Shown in pieces: positions 35,901-47,316 of a stretch of 64,000 nt of DNA. The translations under genes and the position numbers were made by a program. This stretch comes from Hormiphora californensis (lineage: Eukaryota; Ctenophora; Tentaculata; Cydippida; Pleurobrachiidae): the NCBI GenBank assembly GCA_020137815.1, contig CM035353.1:4145210-4209209 (forward strand). The letters run 5' to 3'. The notes beneath the pieces are model-generated. The model saw only the letters and a program-made list of their open reading frames with translations, was not told where the DNA came from and searched no databases. Position 1 is the stretch's first letter. Every line of letters begins with the position of its first letter.

Positions 35901-38900
35901 CCAGATCACACCCCACACACTCCGCAGCTACCTGCTGTGATATCCTACTGAGATCCAGACAAGGTGATCCCAAACCGTTCTCAATAATCCTAAGTTTACC
36001 CTCGTCCACCGCACCCTGTACAACATCTGACATACTACAGACTTGGGAGACTATCATTCTCAGCTCATGTGATGTGATGTCGTTTAGAGGCGGGTCTACT
36101 GTTAGCTGCTAACACCACTTCACTCCCCATTCGCAGCATCTCAACCACAAAGGGTAGGATCCCAAGGATGATGTCAGCCCCGCTGTTGTCAACAAACACC
36201 AACATTTTCCTAATGCTCGCCCTTTTAAGTCGCTTGATCCAGTGTTCAAGGTGGTCAACGAACCAGGGGGGTGACTGAACGAGATCACAGGCAGCACCAA
36301 AATCTATCTTCGTCTTTTCATTGATCCGCACCACCGCAGACGAGCCCCAATCGAATATGTTGCCCCCTAAGATCCCCTTTATTAACTCTACTTGCCTCTC
36401 CTCCCAGGGGAGTGTCCGGAGATACTCCAGCCGCCCTGGAAGCTGCTCTAACGCAGCATTGTTCTCCTCTAGCTTGAACTTTAGATAGGGATCATAAAAA
36501 TCAAATTCAGCCAAGAACTGCTCCCTGCAGTCTAACAGTGTTCTTACGGTGAGATTCCCATACGCAAATGGGTTCTTTCTCAGCAGGGCTAGACACTCCA
36601 AAAACTTCTTTTTGAACAACGCCATCCTTTTGTCGATATGAACTCTGTTAGACTCTCCATCTCGGATCACTTTACAGAACTTATCCAGTCCGTCCTTGAA
36701 TATGTCCAACCAATAATTCCTCGCCTCAGTTTCTAACGACAGGTCTATCAAGTCAGCTTGGTACTCCTCAGCGTTTAGCAATGGAAACTGCACCAGGGGC
36801 AGATCCAACCTATCTAGCTCCAGGAATTGAAGTGCCTGGGTCACAGCATCGTTCACCTCAAAGCTATCAGAAAATGCGTAGTTTTCTCCGTAGTTCCCGA
36901 CCGTTTCCGAGTCGCCCACATTTTCATCAGTTGTGCCTGTCATGTAGGCACCCACCGCACCCAGGTACCCCTCATGACGCATGAAGAGCGCCTGGATTGT
37001 ACCCTTGCTCCAATAATTAATTGCATAGGATATGGAATGCATCGTAGTTTTCTTACCTCGGATAAAGAACCCTCCGAATATCACGTGCGAGCAATTGTAT
37101 AGGTTGGCGTGAAGGTATGCTATCTGGCCAATACCATTACTAATCATATGTAGAAGACTCTTAGCGATACTCGATTTGGGAAGCTGCTCCCTGGCAGGTC
37201 CGGCTATCCGAGACCTGGCTGCCTTTCCGAAGCTGCTGGCCACCAGGTCTCCAGGTAGCCCCATGGCTTCATAAGATCCTCCATAAATGTCCTTGACTAA
37301 CAAGTCAACTGCACTCGAGTCCCCTTCCTCTGCTAATGCTAGCAGCTCGTCAAACCCTTGAGCGTTAGTCAGTAGGGATCCTAGTCCCCAGAATGTCCCG
37401 CCGCCCATGGCCGTACCTCCAACCCTCTCAAACTTACTGTCGCTGTGAACCTTTAGTATACTGACACCTGACCCGATGTTAACTAAAAGATAGGGAAACT
37501 CACAGCCCGCCTTCCGGAATTCAATCTCCGGATTTCGGTTCTTTTTAAACGAGAAAGCTTCGTTTGGGATGTTGTTGAGGAGAAAGTTGGCACCTTTAAT
37601 GAGACACTCCATTTCGTCCTCCTTCACTATCTTCAGCCCCAGTTCCTGCTCAAAAAGGGCGGTAAACTTAAAGGCACCCCCACCCGTCACCCTGATAGTA
37701 CGTCCATGACACAAATCCACGTCATCGCCCATACAGTCCTTGATGTAGTGCGTCAAACTCTGTATGTGCTTTGTTTCAAACTTGACGAATTGCAACCTGC
37801 TCCTCCTACATTCCTCATCTCTTACTTCCCCCTCCCCTCCTCCCTTGCTACTCCCCCCACCGTCCTGGGAAATAGTCCGGCGTCGGCCCGGCACATGGGT
37901 CAGGTAGGCTAACTTTGCGAGGGAACCACCAATATCAATGGCCAGGTTTGAGGCCTGACGAAGAGCGTTGAGATGGCGTTCTGGAATGTAAATTGGAGGA
38001 GCGTACCGGTCGATTCCTCCGTGAGACATGGCTAGTTAAGGGGCGTGTGTTAGAGCGGTTCTGGTCAAGACAAGTTGAGTGCAAAAAGGGTGGGAGACGT
38101 GTTTCCTTCTCAATTGTGAATGTGGTCAACGTGTAATGGAAAGGTAAACAGAGAACTGGAAGAGAAGGAAGACAGAGAATTGGAAGACAGCGAAAGGGAG
38201 GCACCGTACCCAAAAGCACATGGAGGTACACAGCAGTAAAGACCAAACAACAGCTAAATGCAGCAGATGCTGGGAAAGATGCGGCATCGTGACCATTGAG
38301 TCAGAGAAAGAGAGGGAGAGAGAGAGGGACTGAGAAAGAGGGCGAGGGAGAAAGAGGGGGAGGGAGAAAAGAAGTTAATTAGGAAATCAGTTAACAAAGC
38401 TCTGTTCTTTTGCACCTGCTACACATACAATAGCTTTACAATCAGTGGGTCGGCAATTAACAAAGAGAATATACACGTGTTACAGTCCGAAGAGTAAGGG
38501 CAATGAAAATGGGGACATGTTCTAATAACAGTAGAAAACGGGGCTGTAATAAAAGACTATACTAGCCAGACAGGATGGATGTTTTGGAAATTACGTTAGA
38601 GATAGGAACATGACTTACAAGATTGAGGAATGTACTGCGATATATGTGTGGGGTAATCAGAGTAAGTAGTGACGTCACGTGAGGGAGATTGGGATTGTAA
38701 TAAACACTATTGCTGTACACCACTTTGTCGCAATATAGTGCTCTGTGAGCTCGAGGGTTCGGAAGAGCAAAAGTAAGTAAGGTTACAGAGGATAAAACAT
38801 GGGGGGGGGGGGGGGGGGGTGGCGTCACTAGGGGGTGTGTCGCAACATACCACAGTGAGGTTAGAGGATAGTACGGGACTGAGGCGGTGTATGTCATTCG

Positions 38901-41900
38901 AGGAGAGGTCCCATAACAGTAGAGAGGGTGTTCCTTTTCCTATTTTTGTAAGACCACAACTCGTCTGAAAGGGAGCCGTTTTAGGTCAGTTAACAGTTTG
39001 GGGCATAAATGGGGTGGCAGAGGTGATCATATTCAACTAGGAGACAGGAAGACAACAAAAGTCATTACTACCCCACGCACCTCCCCCTCCAATATTAAAA
39101 AGAAGATAAAGAGACTACAGAGAGATTGTCGTTTTACCCCCCCCCCCCACCACCGCATCATCCCACAGAATATATCTCAGGGAGTGTACCTGGTAGAGAA
39201 TGGAGAGATTGTCATGTTTTCCTGTCATTGTAACATCACTAGATCCATCTATTGACAGTAACACCGCTTCACCAGGGACCACCTAGATGAAAACATTATT
39301 AGCAGTAAAACATGTGTTACTAGTGCAATTGTTGCCAAGCTAGACTGCCACTCGGGGTTGAACAAAACAAGTGCAATGGTAGTACATCGAGGAATTGACC
39401 CATAACAACTACTACAGAATTCCCATACCTCAATATTAGTAGAGTCCTTGATAAACAATTCCCTGCACTCGCCCCTCACCCTCACTCGATCAGCTCCCTC
39501 CACCACAGCCGTTACACCCCCAATTACTCGGGGCCTTATCTCCTGGTAACCGCCCCCACTAGAACTCCTTCCCGCGGTTGCAGGTCGTGCCGGCCTATCA
39601 CTCCAGCGTGCCCCCTGAGCGAGCCACCTGTCTTGTGCAGCTTCTAATTCCCTCCCAAACTCCCCCCAGTCTTCATCGTCGTCTATAACCAAGGAGAGCT
39701 CCCGTGCGAAAACGAGATCATTTTGAAGTTTTCTTCTCCTACGATACTCGCTCCGTGCCCCCTCGACCTTTTTCTCTTTTTCTTCAACTGTTCTCTCTTG
39801 TTGGGAATCTTCAACTTTTCTCTCTTGTGGCTCTCCAAGATTTCTGTCTTCCTGACTAGGCACTTGTAACCCCGTACTAGGTTGTTTTATCCTGCCTTGG
39901 GCGTTTTCTTCAACCAGAGTTCTGCCTACTTCTGGTATTTCATGCTGCTTAGGGGCAGTCTCAAGCATCGAGGGTTTAATAACAGGTATTTCTCCACATG
40001 TATGTTCCCCGAGTTTTTCGGCTGGTTCTTCTTTTCCAGATTCAGAAAGTTTCTCATTTCCGACAGAAACCGAAGGAAGTTTGACGGATTCGAACGGTTC
40101 CACAAGGCCCAAAGGTTCTAAAGGGTTTGCAGGTTTTAACGGTTCTGCTGGTATCGAAGGTTCTGACGGTTCCGGTATTTCTTTTCTATACTCCTTGGTA
40201 GGTTCCCCGATAGATTTTATAGGTTGATCAGGTTCACTTTTCACCTGTTCAGAAGCCACCTGTTCAGAAAGCCACCCTGTTCAGAAGCCCCTTGTTCAGA
40301 AGCCACCTGTTCAGAAGCCACCTGTTCAGAAGCCACCTGTTCAGAAGCCACCTGTTCAGAAGCCACCTGTTCAGAAGCCACCTGTTCAGAAGCCACTTGT
40401 TCAGAAGCAACTCGTTCAGAAGCCACCTGTTCAGAAGCCACCTGTTCAGAAGCCACTTGTTCAGAAGCCACTTGTTCAGAAGCTACATGTTCAGAAGCCA
40501 CCTGTTCAGAAGCTACCTGTTCCGTTTTGACTGGCTCTGTTAACTCTGAACTTTTGAAAAGCCGTTTTGCTTTGTTAGCCATTGAAGATAAGAATGATTG
40601 CTTCGTTGTCTCAACAGGGGATGAAGTTGTTTTCTCCTGGTTGCATTTAGAGGATGAAGTTGCCTCAGTGGAGCCTGAGGGTTTCTCAGTTAGATACTGG
40701 TCTCCATGTTGTCCTAACCAGTGCATTTCCTGTTTCCCTGCCAACTGTCTAGTTCTCTCTTCCTCCTCTCTTCTAGCCCTATCCTCCTTCTCTTTTTCCC
40801 TTTGTCTTTCCATTTCCTCCTCCTCTCTTCGTTTCTTCTCCTTCTTCATCCGCCGCTGTTTCAACTCCTCTGCTCTTTCCTCTGCCCTAATCTTCTCTTC
40901 CACTTCTTGTCGTTTCCTTTCTATCTCCCTCTCCACGGCCAGTTTTTCCTGACGAATGATCTCCTCAGTACCTCCTCACCTCTTCCTCAAGTGCCATCTT
41001 TCTCCTTCGCTCTATCACTTTTTCAACCTCCTTCTTGTAAACTTTCCTAGCCAACATCCCTCTCACGCGGGACTGGATGACTGTAGCTGCTCTCTCCCTT
41101 TTTTCCTCATTCTTTCTCTCCTGATCTCTTAGTCTCCTCTCATGCTCCACTCTCTCCCTCTCCACTTCTTCTGCCAGTATGTTTAGTTGATGCTGGTGAG
41201 CCACAAGGTCCTTTTGAAGCTCCTCCTCAGCCAACTCCATCTCCTTCTCGATCTTCCGTAGCTCAGCCTAAAACAGGGGATGTTAGGAATGTGAAACATG
41301 TATTTGGAGTTTCGTCCAAACAGCTACCTCTTGTAGCCTCTCGAGTCGCTTCTTTTCTTCATCTAATAATATATTTCGATCCTCTGCTGCTTTTACTCGA
41401 TCGGCAACCCTGTTTTCTTCAATTTCCCGCTCTGCTTCTATGTCTTTATCAACTGTTGCAGGAGGTTTTATCACCTGAAATAACGGTGTCGTTACACTTG
41501 TAACCAAACACCTGAACACATCTAGAAGAAACACCAAACTCCATCTTCTACCCTGCCTAGCTAGACCCCCTAGATGGGATTGAACCAGGAACCGACCGAA
41601 TCAGGAAATACGGGTCCCTGATTGGCTGATAACCAGTCACGTGACCTAAATAACAAGTTCTGATTGGTTGTTTACTTGTTTCGGTCGGTTCCTGGATTGA
41701 ACAAAACAACTTCTGTACCTGGTATATCGGTAGATCACACTGCAGCTTTATCTTGTATCGGCTAGTGAGAGTTTTCAAATCTATGACGTCATCCAAACTA
41801 CTGTCTTCATCCTCAGCATTCACCATCCCATCTTGTTGGGTTTCTGTAGTCTGGGGTTCCCAACTGAGGGTCTCTCCTGCACCCACCGCCTCTTCCTCTA

Positions 41901-42592
41901 GAACTTCCAATTCCTCCTCCCACTCGGTCGATAGCACACTCACCTGAGAGAGCGAGAGAAGTCAGAAGAGGGTTAAAATAGAGCCCGGTCAGAGGGAGAT
42001 AGGAACCTGGTAAAATAGAAGGGGGTAAGAAAAAAAAGGAGCCCAGTCAGAAGAGAGTGGAGATTGGAGAGGTACCTACTTTGTCATGGTAATTTAGGAT
42101 AGTCTCGCATTCTACTAGATCTTCCTCAATACCATTAGAGACACTCTGAATCAGAGACAGGTAGGTTTGTACTGAATCCGGTACACACTCATCGTTATCT
42201 GAAATTGTTCATAGCACTAACACAATACATGTATTGTCATCGAAATGTCATTATATTCCGCCTTTTTCATTTCTGTTTAATTCTGATAAATAGAGTTTTA
42301 CTTCTAGTTCTCAGGATGTGCTGATATAGCACTATACCTTGTATTATACTCGTGCCGAGGGAAAAAGCTCGGCACTCAACTACCTCAATAAATATAATAG
42401 TTCAGCAAACCGGTGAAATTAATTACAGATGACCAGTTATGTTTCAGTACTTACCATTCACAAGATTTACATTGTGGAAAGTGAGGTCCTTTAGCTTATT
42501 CTCTGCATCTTCTATACACTGTATGGGGCTAAGTGCCCTTAACTGCCGTTCAAGTTCTTCCTCGGCCCATTCATCCGATATTACCATCTCAT
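32171..42592 (-). CDS. LRRIQ1: Leucine-rich repeat and IQ motif protein LRRIQ1
   Basis: Minus-strand gene of ~1640 codons. Exons in coding order: 42592-42455, 42198-42080, 41943-41719, 41474-41328, 41267-39429, 39282-39190, 38964-38851, 35159-35042, 34912-34814, 34464-34121, 33999-32965 and 32809-32171; phases agree. An acidic N-terminus and coiled coil with an IQ motif (TVIQSRVRGMLARKVY) are followed by leucine-rich repeats (LNLSGNKL, LDLSGNSL, AWLPLLSTLRLGGNVL) and a 7-residue repeat region. Two more IQ motifs follow (VLVQRIWRGYTVRRDL; VAVQSLARGWIVRKRI), then the conserved tail (TEWGVSDQTAQKLISRSKK). Order and tail match LRRIQ1, linked to cilia in other animals. The long exon has a one-base break near 40970 and two extra bases at 40267-40276. 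The first exon may lie upstream of 42592. PANK4 is nested in the intron 35160-38850. Confidence 0.88.
33325..33770 (-). repeat. 21-bp coding minisatellite in LRRIQ1
   Basis: About 21 in-frame units encoding GPSRDTT or GPSQVTT. The plus strand reads GGTCCAGTAGTGTCTCTAGAA or GGTCCAGTAGTGACTTGAGAA type units; two unit types alternate irregularly. It separates the LRR region from the C-terminal IQ motifs. Confidence 0.9.
35165..35457. repeat. ~30-bp minisatellite upstream of an LRRIQ1 exon
   Basis: About nine units of TGTTGTGGGCTGGGTGTTTG plus GGAGAGAGGG. On the minus (sense) strand each unit is pyrimidine-rich with CCCAG, ending just before the acceptor at 35160. Confidence 0.85.
35722..38029 (-). 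CDS. PANK4: PANK4: pantothenate-kinase-like/DUF89 phosphatase fusion, nested in LRRIQ1
   Basis: Intronless 768-codon gene on the same strand as LRRIQ1 and wholly inside its intron 35160-38850; human PANK4 is 773 aa. ATG at 38029, TGA at 35722-35724, AATAAA-type signal at 35490-35485. The N-terminal part is the pantothenate kinase fold (DIGGSLAKLAY; LLVNIGSGVSILKV; MGGGTFWGLGSLLTNAQGF; KSLLHMISNGIGQIA; HEGYLGAVGA). The C-terminal part is the metal-dependent DUF89 4'-phosphopantetheine phosphatase (VFVDNSGADIILGILPF; SPCLDLSRISQQ; DLVVIEGMGRAIHTN). Known role: removes phosphate from 4'-phosphopantetheine and its oxidised forms, restraining coenzyme A synthesis. Residues matching kinase E138 and R207, lost in vertebrate PANK4, are present (KEDEMECLIKG; FERVGGT). 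The frame breaks once, near 36086-36093, by one extra base; the two halves then align without loss. Confidence 0.92.
38030..38850. other. Intron sequence upstream of PANK4
   Basis: Contains GA-rich sequence at 38300-38370 and a run of 18 or more G at 38800-38819. It would hold the PANK4 promoter. No additional LRRIQ1 exon found: the exons at 38964-38851 and 35159-35042 join in phase to give a continuous leucine-rich repeat. Confidence 0.5.
40256..40530 (-). repeat. 15-bp coding minisatellite in LRRIQ1
   Basis: About 18 units encoding ASEQV (plus strand CACCTGTTCAGAAGC). Two units at the left end each carry one extra base (GGG for GG, TTT for TT), which breaks the frame. Confidence 0.9.
41586..41694. 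mobile_element. 109-bp hAT MITE, copy 3
   Basis: Ends CAGGAACCGACCGAA / TTCGGTCGGTTCCTG with a perfect 8-bp duplication GATTGAAC (41578-41585 and 41695-41702). It sits in an LRRIQ1 intron, about 20 bp beyond a splice donor (41713-41718). Confidence 0.93.
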
Positions 42593-43084
42593 CTATAACA
42601 CACATTTTATTGTTATTTCATTAGAAATTGTAGTGCAAAGCAGTCTGACTTGGAAAACGATAAATGGTCTACAAACACTCTCAGATAAATCTCTAAGACC
42701 CTAATGACTTGGTGGAAAATCTCTGAAGATTCGCTGGAAATCTTATGGTGAACTTCTCTAAAAACTCGCATGACTAATTACCGATTGTAGTAGAGAGCTT
42801 CTCCCGAGTTATTTGAAGGTGTTCTCTGCGATCGCTGGTCATTATCTCAGATGACACCAGCTTTCTAATGACCCGGGAGAAGTTCTCTATATATGTTGCA
42901 ATTGGTACCTATCATTATTCATGCGCTGTCAGTTCTCGCGCGAGAATAGGGTAATTATGCCAATGCTCTGACAGCTGTCGACAGGTCATGTGGGGTCACA
43001 TCTGCTCCCCAGCTTCATTTTGACAAACGCTGCCTTTGTCGCACAATCTCGTTCGGCATATTTTGCTTTTTCAAAAGCCCGATA
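42593..43084. other. Intergenic region, LRRIQ1 5' side
   Basis: The 5' end of LRRIQ1 and the start of the divergent small secreted-protein gene face each other here, so a shared promoter region is possible. An inverted pair lies near 42792-42890 (GAGAACTTCTCCCGAGT-type). No other gene supported. Confidence 0.4.
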
Positions 43085-44009
43085 ATGATGCTTCCACTTC
43101 TGCTTGGAACTTTCATCTCTCCAACCATAGCACAAGGTATTTTTTAGTTGTAAAACTGTTAGAAGCACGCCGCACTGGACCTTCACCAACTTGTTTGTTT
43201 TGATTCAAGGAACACTTTAGTGAAGGTCCGATTCTTCTAACTTATGCTTAAAGCTTGCACTTACGAATTTCGAACACACCATTTTGATTTTTCGCCAAGG
43301 AATGTTACACACAATTGGTATAGATATTAAATTCAAACTTTCGTTTTCGTGCACCTGTGTCCATGCATGTGATATTAATTTGTTAATAGGTTCTGCAGAT
43401 TGGTTGGAGGTGAAAAGAAATGAAAGTATCGCGTTTGATGAAGCAAATCAATACTTGCAAGTACGGACAGCCACTGAAAGGAATTCTCCCGACAGCAAAA
43501 AGGTAAACTGAGGATAACTTATCTTTATATATATCCAAGTCATTAACTTTTTAACAAGTGACTTAATTATTAAAAGCAGTACAGGAAAAAGTAAAACTCC
43601 ATCTGTTTTCTCATGTAGTTATATATGACAGGTGATGCTACAGTTCTACGACAACTATAATGAAAAAGTTGGACGGGTTAAAATTATATTCAAAGATAAA
43701 GAAAGATATTCTGTTGAGTGGTGTAGATGGCAATATTATCATGCCTTCAAGAATCAAAATCCACTACCTGCTGATGTTAACAAAACCTGGACCTTTGCCA
43801 AGAATTCTTCTCATCTAATGTTTGCTGTCAACTCAGTGGGTCTAGTCGGGACCAGGGAATTTTCTAAAGTTAGAGATGCTGATTGTGAGAGGAAGTGGGG
43901 AGGTAACGTGGTGCAGAGTTTTATGTTCACTTCTTTGGACAGCGAGTCCTTGAGCTACAGAGTTGTTACTTCACCTTATCCCTATCCTGAAGGTAATTCA
44001 CATGTATAA
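43085..44009 (+). CDS. Small secreted protein of unknown family
   Basis: Three exons, 43085-43136, 43390-43502 and 43632-44009, join in phase to give 180 aa. Exon 1 encodes a clean signal peptide (MMLPLLLGTFISPTIAQ). The mature part starts GSADWLEVKRNESIAFDEAN and later reads VMLQFYDNYNEKVGRVKIIF, YSVEWCRWQYYHAFKNQNPL and DADCERKWGGNVVQSF. There are two cysteines in the mature chain and potential N-glycosylation sites (NES, NKT, NSS). I do not recognise the family; the mixed strand-like pattern suggests a compact beta-rich extracellular domain, which is inference. A donor-like GTAATT at 43993 means the gene could continue, but the frame also ends naturally at 44009. A LINE is inserted about 250 bp downstream. 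Confidence 0.6.
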
Positions 44010-44262
44010 TGTTCGTACTCATTGAATATATACAATTTGCTACAATTCGGTTTAGCTGGCTGTAAGCTTTTTGCTGTTACTTGAACATTCAAATGACTTA
44101 GATATCCATAAAGCCAACATCGCCTTCTATCGCGAGAAAATGTCTATAGATGAAAATGCCTCAAGATTAAGGAATAGCTTACTATGACCGTGTGTGAGGC
44201 AGTGGATCTGAGTTGGATCTGGAAATCAGCTCCAAAGAAGTTTTCATGAAATTTTGTAAAAA

Positions 44263-47225
44263 AATAGTTTGTAGAGATGGTATCTCCTTTCGGCTTGGTC
44301 AACAGGGACAAAATGAAATTACGGTGTTTTATTAATCAGATTAGTTTCGATGTAACAACATCTTCATCAGCCTCATCAGTTTCAAACTTTCCAAGCCGGA
44401 AGGAGATACCATCTCTACAAACTATTATCATGCGGCTCATAAACAATTATCCGATCTACCGAACTGGAGAGTATCACTACTTGCTAGAGGTGCTCGAGGG
44501 CTTCATCGAGAAATGTTCCAGGGGAAAGGCGGCGCCTGATTTATTCATACTGGGAGACCTAAACCTCCCTCATCATAATTGGGAGCACATCGAGGGAGAT
44601 CGGAACTGTGCATCGACGGATATATTCTGTCAAGCGAATTTCCTGACCCAAGTAGTGGTGAAACCAACGAGGGGGTCGAATGTTCTTGATATTATCCTCA
44701 CGAATAGGCCAAACTATTTTGTGTTTACGGACGTAGAGGAGACAGAGATAATCTCTGATCACAAGACTGTTACAGGAGTGTTGGGTTATAACCTGACACG
44801 GAGATCTGAGGGTAAAAAGGGACTTATAGATCCTCAGTCTTTTTCGGGTATCAACCTTCATAGGGGAGATATGAATATGATACGAGAGAAATTGGGAGAT
44901 ATTGATTGGGATGTTTTGTGGAATGAGTGTGAAAGAGCTGAGAATCACGATCCAATCACCGCATTCACTCACCTCCTGACCCTTACAGTCCTACAGGTGA
45001 CCTGCCATTACTCGCCCACGAAAAAAGGGCCTAGGAGGCATCCTGAGAAAGATAGGATACTCATTAAATTAAAATCAAAGCGGAGACGGCTAAATAGGCA
45101 GATCAAGAAGAGGAGGAGCGAGAAAGCAAGCCCGTCAAGGATCGAGAAACTACTTGCTCGTGTACAAAGATGTGTGGAAGAAATTCGACAACATCTTCTG
45201 CAGCAGATCAACTCTGAAGAGGATGAAGCTGTTTCGAAGATCAAGGAGAACCCTAAGTACTTTTTCTCTTATGCCAAGAATAAGAGAAAAGTCAAGACAA
45301 ACGTGGGTCCCCTTCTGAAGGAAGACGGCACGCTGACTGATGACCCTGTCCTGAAAGCTGAACTCCTTCAGGACCAGTATGTCAAGGTTTTCAGTGACCC
45401 AACAACAGTTGATGTGGACGAGGCCCTAGAGGGGATAGCTCAACGACAGGAGAGCATCTCAGAAATCATCTTTAACCCATCAACTATCGAGGAGGCCCTT
45501 GCGGAACTGAATCCTCATTCTGCTGCGCCGGATGGAGATATTCCCGCAAAGATTCTCCACGACTGCAGAGGAGTACTGGCATACCCGTTATGGAAACTCT
45601 GGAGTCGCTCATTTGAGGCCGGCTTTATACCTCAACAACTCAAGGAGCAGCAGATTGCCCCAATTTTCAAGAAGGGCAACAAATGTCAACCAGAGAACTA
45701 CCGCCCAGTTGCACTAACTTCGCATCTGGTCAAGACATTTGAGAGAGTAGTGAGGACACAACTTTCGGACTACGTGGAGAACAGTGGAATCCTGAATGAG
45801 GAGCAGCATGGTTTTCGGGCTGGTCGGAGCTGTCTCACACAGCTACTGTTACACTACGATACGATTCTGGAGAGTCTGAACAGTGGACTAGAAGTAGACG
45901 TAGCCTACATAGATTTTGAGAAGGCTTTTGACAAAGTTGATATTCAAGTCCTTCTTCAAAAGCTTCAAAGGTATGGAGTAACTGGGAAGCTGTTCATGTG
46001 GATACAAGCTTTTCTCACAGGAAGATCGCAGACTGTCGTATTGGAAGGATGCAGATCGAGGATGGAGGCGGTGATCAGCAGTGTCATTCAAGGATCAGTC
46101 TTGGGCCCACTATTGTTCATTATCTACATTACCGATCTGGTATCAGGAACGACCGGAAAACTTGGAACTTTCGCTGATGATACCAAGATTGGTCAAGATA
46201 TCAGGGACCTGAACGATAGGGACAGCCTCCAGAGAGACTTGAACTTGATAGAGGAGTGGAGCCGGAAGAACAACATGGCTCTCCACGAAAAAAAGTTTCA
46301 GGTCCTGAATTACAGGTTAAACTCCACGAAGCCACTGAGAGACCTACCTTTCAATGCTGAATGCTATTTCTACTTCAACCCGAACGGAGATATCATCGAA
46401 GCAGAATTCGGAGTAAAAGACCTTGGGATATACCTGACAGAGGATGGAAAGTTCGATTTCCACATCGCAACCATCGCAACAGAGGCCAAGAGGATCGCTG
46501 GATGGGCCCTCGGAGTGTTCAGAAACCGGTCGAAACGAACGATGATAACACTTTTCAAGGCATTGGTCAGGCCAAAGCTAGAATACTGTTCGGCTCTCTG
46601 GTCTTCCACGACGATTAGTAACATCGCTAAGCTCGAGGGAGTCCAGAGATTCTTTACGCGGCGGATCGAGGAGTGCATCGGGATGGACTACTGGGAGAGG
46701 CTCAAGTTCCTGGGGATCCAGTCACTTCAACGGCGACGGGAGCGATTCATGATAATCCATCTCTGGAAAGTATATCATGGACTCGTCCCGAACCATACCA
46801 CCAGGCCCGTGGACGAGTCATTCAAGGTTCATCCACGGCGAGGTCTCCTAGCTGAATACCCGGACCTTTACACTTCGGCCCAAGATTCAATTGAGACCAT
46901 CAGGGAAGGATCATTCTCAGTGAGGTCAGTCAAGCTCTTCAATAGGATGCCGAAAGAAGTTCGAAGATGCGAAACACTAGAGGATCTCAAAGTTTCTCTC
47001 GGCAAGTTCCTGGATGGTATACCTGATCACCCTCCAGTTCGGGGCTACAGGAGTCCCAACGACAACTCATTGGTTACACTGCTCCCCCCTGGGTAGTGTA
47101 TGTTGGTCACTGCATCATTCACATCATTGTACGTAGAAGCATCATGCTGAGAACGTGGTATATTTGTCTTTATAATGCATTGTATGCCGAATCTAATTTT
47201 GTAAACTTGTAAACTTGTACTTATC
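44263..47225 (+). mobile_element. 5'-truncated CR1/L2-like LINE with intact reverse-transcriptase ORF
   Basis: One open frame covers 44277-47096. It starts within the apurinic endonuclease (FILGDLNLPHHNWE; SDHKTV) and continues through a full reverse transcriptase (PENYRPVALTSHLVKTFERV; HGFRAGRSCLTQ; YIDFEKAFDKVD; IQGSVLGPLLFIIYITDL; FADDTKI) and the thumb/C-terminal domain (RPKLEYCSALWS; FTRRIEECIG; FSVRSVKLFNRMPKEV). The catalytic aspartates are present. The first endonuclease strands are missing. The 5' edge is an inverted repeat (44263-44298 and 44391-44426). The 3' end has short TTGTAAAC repeats near 47200, as in CR1/L2 elements. Confidence 0.9.
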
Positions 47226-47228
47226 CTT

Positions 47229-47312
47229 TGTAAAAAAGTTTGGAAAATATTTCAAAGTCAATTTTTCAGTGATGAATCGTGTCCCCCTAAATCTCCTAAT
47301 TAGATTTGAAGG
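47229..47312. mobile_element. Relic of the 1.35-kb hAT family
   Basis: Segments AAAGTTTGGAAAATATTTCA and CCTAATTAGATTTGA match the interior of the hAT elements at 7740 and 29607. Only ~85 bp, ends lost. Confidence 0.6.
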
Positions 47313-47316
47313 AGCC

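Noticed and set aside
36109-37912. Antisense open frames over PANK4
   Set aside because: Shadows of the conserved PANK4 coding sequence in other frames.
40949-40979. A 31-nt intron in LRRIQ1 with GTGAGG donor and GTCAG acceptor
   Set aside because: Far shorter than other introns here; reading through with one extra base removed gives continuous coding sequence (EEIIRQEKLAVE), so a one-base indel is more likely.
42986-43189. 67-codon minus-strand frame opposite the secreted-protein signal exon
   Set aside because: No recognisable features beyond a few cysteines and no start or splice support; probably a shadow frame.
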